Shown here piece after piece: positions 57,251 to 64,000 of a stretch of DNA of 64,000 nucleotides (the stretch's first letter is position 1; every line of letters begins with the position of its first letter). The stretch is from Homarus americanus. Its lineage: Eukaryota; Arthropoda; Malacostraca; Decapoda; Nephropidae. A program made the translations under genes and the position numbers. The stretch spans positions 1,308,626-1,372,625 of the forward strand of contig NW_024720773.1 of NCBI RefSeq assembly GCF_018991925.1, in the 5' to 3' direction. The notes under the pieces are model-generated. The model did no database searches. It had not been told where the DNA came from and worked only from the letters and a program-made list of their open reading frames with translations.

Positions 57251-57856
57251 GAACAGTGTGTGCTGAAATACATAGACAGTCTGCCATGTACATAGAGCAG
57301 TGCATGCTTCATGTGCACGCAAACAATGCAGGCAAACAATGTGCATAGGCTGTGCAGGCTCTGTGTGCATGAGTGCGGGCTGCAAGCAATGTGCATGAGC
57401 AGTGCGCGTCTGGCTTTGTGTACGCCAGGCAGTGCAGGCTGCTACAATAATGTGCATGGGTTTTGATGCAGATGCCATATTTTCATGCGCCAGGCAATTC
57501 GAATGCTGCAATGTTGAACGGTGCGAGCAAATAATGTACGCCAGGCGGTGCGAAACGCTGTGCCATGAACGGTGCATGTACTGGCAATGAACGGTACTGA
57601 AATGCTGTGTACGCCAGGCGTGCGTATTACCGTAATGTACATGAGCAGTGCCGGGCCGCCAATGTGCATAAACGGTACGGAAGTATACAATGTACTATGG
57701 TTTGTGGCAGCCGCAAGCCATGTGCGCGGGCAGTGCTGGTCGCCTGGCTGTTTATGGGCTGATGCTGGTATGGCTCAACAGCCACGCCAGGCGCAGTGCG
57801 GTTTTTACAATGTGCATGGTGCAGAACCGCGAGGCCAGGCGCAATGTGTCAATAAC
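57251..57856 (-). repeat. Degenerate, apparently inverted end of the 30-bp array
   Basis: From about 57255 the strand sense seems to flip: CATAGACAGT, AAACAATGCAGGC, AAACAATGTGCAT and CAGTGCAGGCT are reverse-complement pieces of the CTGTC unit. The stretch is GC-richer and far noisier than the array and ends at a gap. It may be a real inversion, or a fold-back or low-quality read end. Confidence 0.65.
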
Positions 57857-57956
57857 NNNNNNNNNNNNNNNNNNNNNNNNNNNNNNNNNNNNNNNNNNNN
57901 NNNNNNNNNNNNNNNNNNNNNNNNNNNNNNNNNNNNNNNNNNNNNNNNNNNNNNNN
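57857..57956. other. Assembly gap, 100 N
   Basis: Exactly 100 N; true size unknown. The 30-bp array lies left, single-copy-looking sequence right. Confidence 0.99.
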
Positions 57957-57998
57957 TGATGTACTTCGTTCGATTTGTGTTACTGAAGTCAAAAGATC

Positions 57999-58403
57999 TT
58001 GGATATGAGACTTATGAGAGGATCTGGGCATGACGAATCAGTTGGTGACGATTTCTTCAGGGTCAGGAAGACTCCTGAAGTCAATCTAGGTGCCAAGACC
58101 CTCACTGATCTCATAGATCTGGATAACATCCAGGCTGGCAGTGAGCCCCTTCTTACCTGCAGCCTCACCAATGTTCAAGTCAGAGCTTTCCTGGACAACC
58201 CCATGCATGTCCCTGCCTGGCCCTCGCACACCCAGAGTATAGAGAGTTGTGTACAGCAAGTGAGCAAGGCCAGCAGTCACGTGTACAACATGGAGAGGAG
58301 GGAAGGCTACATCCGAGCTCAGGTGGTCAGCAGGGAGGTGATGAGTAGAAACAGAAGCAAGAAAGACATGTTCTCTATGGTGTGCAGCAACACAGGGTCG
58401 TAG
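57999..58403 (+). CDS. Uncharacterised arthropod protein family, C-terminal part (partial)
   Basis: 134 codons to a stop at 58403. From residue 18: DDFFRVRKTPEVNLGAKTLT, DLIDLDNIQAGSEPLLTCSL, TNVQVRAFLDN, then PAWPSHTQSIESCVQQVSKA and REGYIRAQVVSREVMSRNRS-K-KDM near the end. The P-x-H-T-Q-x-x-E ... V..AS..V ... R.G.IR......SR block resembles the C-terminus of multicopy uncharacterised arthropod proteins I recall, possibly transposon-linked; this is recollection, not a search. The frame has a stop at 57984, so the ATG at 57999 may be internal to an exon beginning after TCAAAAG, or the copy may be a pseudogene. The N-terminus is lost in or beyond the gap. AATAAA signals lie about 50-100 bases downstream. 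Confidence 0.5.
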   Translation: MDMRLMRGSGHDESVGDDFFRVRKTPEVNLGAKTLTDLIDLDNIQAGSEPLLTCSLTNVQVRAFLDNPMHVPAWPSHTQSIESCVQQVSKASSHVYNMERREGYIRAQVVSREVMSRNRSKKDMFSMVCSNTGS

Positions 58404-58734
58404 TAGTAAAACCGGTTTTTGTATTTGATGATTTTGTTTTCTAAAGGAATATTAAATTTAATAAATGTGTCAAGATCATTCGTTTCACTATTCTGGATCA
58501 TTTTCATCCTAATAAATTAACCTGATACATTTACTTTACTTTAAATAAGCTATTTAGTGGTGTTGGTAAAAGGGTGGGAATACTGAATTTTCATAAGATT
58601 TCAAGTTAAAATTTACCTAGCAAAAAATGAAAACTTTTCAAATCTGAAGATATCACATGATTCTGCACATAGAACTACATCATTAATACCATGGGCCGAT
58701 TTTTCAAACTAAAAAAAAAAAAATTCGACTCCGT
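58404..58734. other. AT-rich 3' flank ending in A13
   Basis: Contains AATAAA at about 58457 and 58509 and an A13 run at 58710-58722 just before family A copy F. It could be the 3' untranslated region and tail of a retrocopy of the preceding ORF, but no target duplication was found. Confidence 0.45.
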
Positions 58735-59706
58735 ATGACACACCTTAATGCACACTTCGGCCTTTAGGCGAATGTACAAAAGACTCAGTTTCTCTTTTAA
58801 CCTGCCCCTGGTTAAGACACACCTCCACCATCCATCCAGCTAAACGGTACTACCCTCTCTAATGTTACCCACTTTCGGTATCTCGGCTCCCACCTGTCCA
58901 CCACCGCGGACATAGATGAAGAGTTTCAGCATCGGATCAGATGTGCATGTCAAGTCTTTGGCAGAATCTGAAACAGTGTCTTCAGCTGTGGGGAGCTGAA
59001 ATTAACTAAAATGTTACACGTATATCGAACAGTGGTCCTCTCCACCTAGCTATATGGCAGTGAAACATGGGTTACATACAGAAGGCACTTCAAGGCACTT
59101 GAAAACTTTAACAACGGAATCTACGTTCCATCCTCCGTGTTCGCTGGGAAGACAAGAGAACAAATGCTAGTATTCTAGCTGACACCAACTGTAGAAGCAT
59201 CAAAGCTACCATTATCCATGAAAAACTACGCTGGACTGGCCATGTTACCCGCATGGACGACAGTAGACTGCTGAAGCAGCTACTTTACAGTCTCCTAACG
59301 AATAGTAAATGTAACGCCGGCGGGCAACTGAAAAGGTATAAGGATAGTCTTAAGACAAACCTGAAAAAGTGCCAAATCGAACCTCTCACATGGGAGTCGA
59401 TTACTCCACATCGTAACACTTGGATGAGCACCACAAGAGAAGGTGTCAATACTTTCAAGTTAGCCCGACTGCAAAACGAGGCAGACAAGCGCCAACGCCG
59501 GAAAGACGCTGCCACTGCCCCTCTCGCACTAGATGTAGCCCTCCACATGTGCAACTCATGTAAACGACTCTGTCGGTCCTGTATCGGCCTCTTTAGTCAC
59601 CTGAAAACTCATCAACGAAGGTGACATCCTTAATAATTTATATCATTGTATCATAGCTAGATGATCGTCATACTCGATTCCGAGTGACATCAAAGTAGTA
59701 GTAGTA
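58735..59706 (+). mobile_element. Family A LINE, copy F: RT C-terminal fragment with (TAG)n tail
   Basis: Begins after the YADD box (AHFGL-equivalent, then LFNLPLVKTHLHHPSS in a shifted frame) and runs to the conserved end ATCATAGCTAGATGATCGTC, then (TAG)n at 59697-59710 and (TG)n. 5'-truncated. Same extent as copy E. Confidence 0.87.
59253..59624 (+). pseudogene. Family A C-terminal frame with C2H2 finger, 123 codons
   Basis: MDDSRLLKQLLYSLLTNSKC, GGQLKRYKDSLKTNLKKCQI, LTWESITPHRNTWMSTTREG, then CNSCKRLCRSCIGLFSHLKT-H (C-x2-C-x12-H-x3-H) and a stop. This is the 3' end of a broken element, not a separate gene. Confidence 0.85.
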
Positions 59707-60018
59707 GTAGTGTGTGTGTGTGTGTGTGGTGCAGGTGTGGTAAAGGTGTGTGTGTGTGTGTGTGTGTGGTGCAGGTGTGGTAAAGGTGTGTGTGTGTGTG
59801 TGTGTGTGGTGCAGGTGTGGTAGAGGTGTGTGTGTGTGTATGTGTGTGGTGCAGGTGTGGTAGAGGTGTATGTGTGTGTGTATGTGGTGTAGGTGTGTGT
59901 GGTGCAGGTGTGGTTGAGGTGTGGGTGTGCTGCAGGAGTGGTAGAGGTGTGTGTGTGTATGTGTCTGTGGTGTAGGTGTGGTAAAGGTGTGTGTGTGTGA
60001 GTGTGGTGCAGGTGTGTG
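59699..60018 (+). repeat. MS3: (TG)n minisatellite, 40-bp unit
   Basis: The core GGTGCAGGTGTGGTAAAGG recurs at exact 40-base steps (59728, 59768, 59808, 59848) with (TG)n between, then less regularly to about 60010. A third unrelated core in the same core-plus-(TG)n style, lying directly at a family A tail. Confidence 0.92.
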
Positions 60019-60884
60019 TTGTATATACAGTATGTACAGCTATGACTTAATCATAAAGAAAAAATCACCTACAATCATTATGGCAACACAACCAACAGTG
60101 TAAGTGTGAATGAACTGAGGAAAGAAGTGTTCCCCGCCCGGTGAGTCCTGATGAACCTCTCGTTCTCCCCCTCTCACACACGCTATAGTGTACACAGTAG
60201 CAAACTGGTTATGTACAGTCACAGAAAAAAGTCCTGTCAGTCCTTTGTGTCACCCACGAACCCCGAGACTCGTGAACCTGTGAATCCGAGACATTTATGG
60301 ACCCAACAATGTGATATGTCTCGGATTCACAGGTTCAGGAGTTTCAGAGTAAAGGTAACAACATTGTGTGAACTGCACGACTCTAACTAATAATACAAGA
60401 AGTTGTAGGAAGGTGATTAAGGTACCGTATTTATTTCAGTAGCTACACTAACTCAGGGGTCGTCACTCATGAGCCTGGAGAGGACTGGCACCGTGCCCGG
60501 GTAAGATTACTATCCTCCTACAATATATTTCCAACAATTCCAACACCAATATTTGACCGAGTGAAGCGTGAGAGAGGGAGGGGGCGGGGGGGGGCCACTC
60601 CAGGAATCGGAAAAAACTCACTTGCTTCTTGATGCGTGTTAGGACCACTCCACTCCAGCTGGAATGAGCCCCACCTCTCTCCCTCTCACACAGCTTTAGT
60701 GGGGTGGGCATCACATCTCTCCCTCTCACACAGCTGGAGTGGAGTGGGCCTGAACTCTCCTCCTCACACAGCTGGAGTGGAGTGGTCCACTCCAGCTTTG
60801 TGGGAAGGAGAGAGTTATTGTCCACTCCACTCCTGCTGTGTGACTCGAGTACTCCGCTACAGTACACGTATCGTGGTAAGTGTT
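60019..60884. other. No gene; contains a hairpin and three diverged about 57-bp repeats
   Basis: 60636-60850 holds repeats of TCTCCCTCTCACACAGCTGG plus AGTGGAGTGGGC and their inverted partner CCACTCCACTCCAGCTGG. Short open frames on both strands follow these repeats. Nothing else recognised. Confidence 0.7.
60274..60336. repeat. Inverted repeat, perfect 21-bp stem
   Basis: GAACCTGTGAATCCGAGACA-T (60274-60294) pairs with its exact reverse complement at 60316-60336 across a 21-base loop. The arms extend about 10 more bases with mismatches (GAGACTCGT against ACTCCT). Could be a small foldback element. Confidence 0.88.
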
Positions 60885-61800
60885 TAGAGCCTTGAGGACG
60901 ATGGTTTAACCCTTAGATGACGATGGTTTAACCCTTAGATGACGAGTAACCCCTTGAGGACGATGGTTTATCTCCTAGATGAGATGGTTTAACGCCTAGA
61001 TTGCGATGGTTTAACCCCTTGACGACGATTAACGCTCTGAGGATGATGGTTTAATCTTTAGATAACAATGGTTTAACCCCTTGAGGACGATGGTTTAACC
61101 CTTAGATGACGAGTAACTCTTTGAGGACGATGATTTAACTCTTAGATGGCGATGGTTTAACCCCTTGAGGACGATTAACCCTCTGGGGACGATGGTTTAA
61201 CCCTTAGATGACGATTAACCCCTTGAGGACGATGGTTTAGCTCTGAGATGACGATTAACTCTTAGATGGCGATGGTTTAACCCCTTGACGACGATTAACC
61301 CTCTGGGGACGATGGTTTAACCCTTAGATGACGAGAAACCCCTTGAGGACGATGGTTTATCTCCTAGATGAGATGGTTTAACGCCTAGATTGCGATGGTT
61401 TAACCCCTTGACGACGATTAACGCTATGAGGATGATGGTTTAATCTTTAGATAACAATGGTTTAACCCCTTGAGGACAATGGTTTAACCCCTAGATAACG
61501 ATTAACCCCTGAAGGACGATTAGCTCTTTGGGGACGAGGGTTTAACCCTGAGATGACAATGGTTTAACCCTTTTAGGACGATTAATCCCTTGAAGACGAT
61601 GGTTTAACCCCCTGAGGATGATTAAACCTTTGATGACGATGGTTTGACTCTTAGATGACGAAGGTTTAACCCGCTGAGAACGATTAACCCCCTTGAGGTC
61701 GATGGTTTAAACCTTTGATGACGATGGCTTAACTCCTTGTGGACGATGACTTGAAGCTTTGATTATGGTTTAACATTCAGATGACGATGGTTTAACCTTT
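60885..61800 (+). repeat. Minisatellite of about 20-bp monomers with 120- and 389-bp higher-order copies
   Basis: Monomers are GACGATGGTTTAACCC-TTAGAT and the shorter GACGATTAACCCCTTGAG. A block beginning AACGCCTAGATTGCGATGG stands at 60990 and again at 61380 (389 bases apart) with few changes. A block around TTAGATGGCGATGGTTTAAC repeats at 61142 and 61262 (120 apart). Confidence 0.92.
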
Positions 61801-61814
61801 CGAGGACCAGTGAT

Positions 61815-62020
61815 AGTTTTATCCGTTTATTATATGACAACCTAACCTAACCATTACCCCGGAATACGATCCGCAAATCGATTAACAACCAGGTTCCCAA
61901 TTACTGCTAGGTAGACAGAGGCAAATGGCATAAAGAAACTTGCCCATAGTTTCACCCCGCCCGGGGATCGAAGCCCAGTCCGTTCGCTTGCGAAACGAGG
62001 ATGCTGACCAATACACCACA
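61815..62020 (-). mobile_element. tRNA-derived SINE (minus strand)
   Basis: On the minus strand from 62020: a tRNA-like head TGTGGTGTATTGGTCAGCAT (A-box region), CCTCGTTTCGCAAGCGAACG, and a B-box-like GGCTTCGATCCCC at 61963-61975. The body reads TTGCCTCTGTCTACCTAGCA then GTAATTGGGAACCTGG. The body resembles SINEs I associate with decapod crustaceans. The head has mismatches to a functional tRNA, so it is a SINE, not a tRNA gene. Confidence 0.75.
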
Positions 62021-62277
62021 GATATACAGACTGAATGACTGACAGAAGAAATGACTGATTGACTAATAGACTGACTGACTGTTGGACTGACTGACTGGCA
62101 GACAAATAGGCTGACTGACAGATTGACAAATAGACTGGCTGATTGACTAATAAACTGACTGAATAACTGACGGACTAACTGACTGACTAAAAAACTGACT
62201 AACTGACTAATAAACTGAATGGCTGATTGACTGACTGACTGATTGATTGATTGATTGATTGACTGACTGACTGACAG
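62021..62277 (+). repeat. (GACT)n-type degenerate tetranucleotide repeat
   Basis: GACTGACTGACT with ATTG, AATA and CAGA variants over about 250 bases, directly upstream (on the minus strand) of the SINE head. Confidence 0.93.
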
Positions 62278-62893
62278 CTGCTTGAAACCTCACCCGTATT
62301 TCTGTTATGCATCACGTTATGTTTACTGTAGGTTATGCATTTATGCTACTGTGCCAAGTAGCAACCTTGTAAATAAGCTACTGTGCCGAGTAGCATTTCT
62401 ATATATAATTACGTGGCAACACTGCACGCGTTATGTGGCAACATTGCCCCGAGGCTGCCATATGGCAAGGCAGCCTCAGTCTGACTGTGTGAGCCATGCA
62501 TGGCACACGCGAGTCACCACTTGTATTTCTCTCATCCATAATAAACGGACTTCAGTGTTACCCGGTGTTTCCCTACCCATCACTGCCCTTCTTCAGGGAA
62601 CACTTGTAACCATCATTTACCTGTTGTGTTACTCGACTACGCTCCTGCTCGGTTGGGTGGCGGGCACTGGTAAACACAGCTGTGAGTGCTAGCTCCCAAA
62701 TTTGGGATGTTTTCGAGCCTATTACATTATCTGAAGGATATATAGACTTACCTACTTGTGTATAAGGACCTGAGGATAAAATAAGTATCGTCAAGCAACT
62801 TTGGTGTTGGGAATTTACTGTTTACCACACGAAAATAACTGCTCGGGGTCACATCACTCCTGGCTGGGTGTTGTGGGATGTCAACATTGCCCC
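62278..62893. other. Possible promoter/leader region; paired hairpins
   Basis: TGCTACTGTGCCAAGTAGCA (62343) and GCTACTGTGCCGAGTAGC (62379) are two similar 6-7-bp-stem hairpins. TATATATAATT lies at about 62398, and ACGTGGCAACACTGC and ATGTGGCAACATTGC are a direct repeat. AATAAA is at about 62540. It could be the 5' leader of the following LINE or part of an LTR; neither is established. Confidence 0.4.
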
Positions 62894-64000
62894 ATGGAAA
62901 GTGAATTATCGCTTAAGAACTCTACATGGAAGAGTAAAGAAAAGACAGTATTGGACGAAGTTCTTGAAGACCTTGAGTTGAGTAGTTCTTGAAGACCTTG
63001 AGTTGAGTAGTTCTTGAAGACCTTGAGTTGAGTAGTGATGAGTCTAATATGAGTGATGAAGCACAAAGGAAGTTCGAAAGTGAGAAAATACAGCTACAAC
63101 AAGAGGTAGTGAAAAAGAAAGAAATTTCTAAAAGGATGAGAGAGACAAGCTGGCACGAGGACAGTGAAAGCGGAGAAGTGAGAGAGGAGAAGAGACAAAA
63201 AAAATCTAGGACAAAAAACGTGTGAGGGTGGTAATAATAATGGAAATAACAGAAAGGAGATAGTGGAGAATGGATCAAGAACAGAGCAAAGTATGGAATT
63301 TGAAGGAAGCAGACAAGAACACACACAAGGTAATGTTGGTCGTGTCAGGAAGAGATTAATTTTTCCACAGTCATGCCCGATGACCTTCCTTGAAAAATTA
63401 AAATGGGCAGTACAACTTGGACGGGAGCATCGCAGCTTTGAGCCTCTTTTGAAAGAAGGCACACACAAGCCTTATCTTACAGTGGGGACCATGGAGGCTG
63501 TGGAAATGTTGACAACTGTTGGGTACAAGGGATTACTGATGGTTTTGCCAGAGGAGAGCGACATACTACTTACAAAGGTTATAATCTTCAGGTACCCTGT
63601 AATACTAGATCCAGAATACTTATTGGATGACGAAAGATTTGTTTGGGTCAAGAGGCATTTAATAAGGGGAGAAGAGAGAAGCCAGGTTATTGCTCTAATG
63701 AGAGGAAAGGTTCCAGAGAAAATGTTCATCACAGGAGCAGGGTATAGGAAGGTGGCACTATATGTGGGGGGACCAATAATGTGTCTCAAGTGTTGCAGAT
63801 GGGGACATACGGCCTGGAGCTGTCAACTGGACCCACGTTGTAGATTCCGTGGGAAGAAGCACGAATCTAGCAACTGTAAGGACAAGATCAATGCAGGAGA
63901 GAAAGTGAAGCCTTGTTGTTGTAATTGTGGTAAAACTCACAATGCCAGTTCAGTTGCATGCGAGATGAGGCCACGTATGAGAAGTGACCAACAAAGGAAT
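62894..64000 (+). pseudogene. LINE ORF1 (gag-like, zinc knuckles), two frame breaks, cut by the window end
   Basis: An RNA-binding ORF1 protein of a Jockey/I-type LINE (inference from the knuckles). The start ATG at 62894 gives MESELSLKNSTWKSKEKTVL. A 25-bp triplication (62959-63033) shifts the frame by two; the frame from 63028 gives QRKFESEKIQLQQEVVKKKE and a basic patch. A one-base shift near 63220 leads to a third frame, open from about 63223 to 64000 (236 codons from the ATG at 63293): FLEKLKWAVQLGREHRSFEP, PYLTVGTMEAVEMLTTVGYK, then knuckles CLKCCRWGHTAWSC, CRFRGKKHESSNC (second Cys is Arg) and CNCGKTHNASSVAC. The pol ORF would lie beyond the window. Confidence 0.8.
62959..63033 (+). 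repeat. 25-bp perfect triplication inside ORF1
   Basis: Three identical units of AGTTCTTGAAGACCTTGAG-TTGAGT. Two extra units add 50 bases, which shifts the frame by two; with one unit the frames before and after are continuous. Confidence 0.95.

Noticed and set aside
57251..57856. A Cys/Met-rich protein gene before the gap
   Set aside because: The frames follow inverted degenerate copies of the 30-bp repeat.
61960..62020. Functional tRNA gene on the minus strand
   Set aside because: A- and B-box-like sequences are present but stems mismatch and a SINE body follows; better explained as a SINE head.
62278..62640. LTR with TATA box and AATAAA
   Set aside because: Promoter-like and polyadenylation-like motifs are present, but no paired ends or duplication could be placed.

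Overview
No host protein-coding gene is recognisable with confidence. The window is almost entirely mobile elements and satellite-type tandem repeats from a eukaryote, most likely an arthropod and probably a decapod crustacean. Reasons: very dense (TG)n-based minisatellites; many RTE/CR1/Jockey-type LINEs; an RLE-type (R2/R4-like) reverse transcriptase family common in aquatic invertebrates; and a tRNA-derived SINE whose body (near 61.84-62.02 kb) resembles SINEs I associate with decapods. The species assignment is inference.

Layout. 1-16.5 kb is a (TG)n minisatellite (MS1) repeatedly split by retroelements: two minus-strand LINE 3' fragments with (TTA)n tails (4.9-5.7, 15.4-16.4 kb), a non-autonomous relative carrying a 45-bp tandem repeat (3.2-4.36 kb), and a dead plus-strand LINE of 'family A' (6.64-11.56 kb). 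That copy holds a nested Jockey-like LINE (8318-10230, TSD GGAAGCC) and is followed by an RLE-type element with an intact 858-codon RT/endonuclease ORF (12678-15254). 16.5-21 kb holds two more family A copies, a probable solo LTR and a foldback element. 22.4-26.6 kb holds a dead CR1-like LINE and an RTE fragment. 26.65-29.2 kb is a degenerate minus-strand Helitron with a textbook 3' end. 29.2-36.6 kb is a G-rich higher-order tandem array ending at a 100-N gap.

36.7-46.5 kb repeats the first theme: a second (TG)n minisatellite (MS2), a second 45-bp-repeat retroposon, family A copies E (plus) and C (minus), and two more solo LTRs with 4-bp target duplications. 46.7-57.25 kb is one 30-bp tandem array in two variants. 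It appears to turn into inverted, noisy sequence just before a second 100-N gap. The long open frames across the arrays (up to about 2200 codons) are by-products of repeat units divisible by three. 57.96-64 kb holds a short ORF of an uncharacterised arthropod protein family, family A copy F, three more simple arrays, a tRNA-derived SINE and the 5' part (ORF1, zinc-knuckle gag-like) of another LINE cut by the window end.

How the parts fit together: all eight LINE-type 3' ends with simple tails sit directly at, or within a few bases of, a (TG)n tract, each tail type in one fixed orientation. Family A ends (TAG)n then (TG)n; the (TTA)n-tailed families end (TTA)n then (CA)n. This suggests microsatellite-directed insertion by two LINE lineages, feeding nested insertions into (TG)n minisatellites. 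The intact RLE-type ORF and the sharp solo-LTR and nested-LINE target duplications mark the more recent events.
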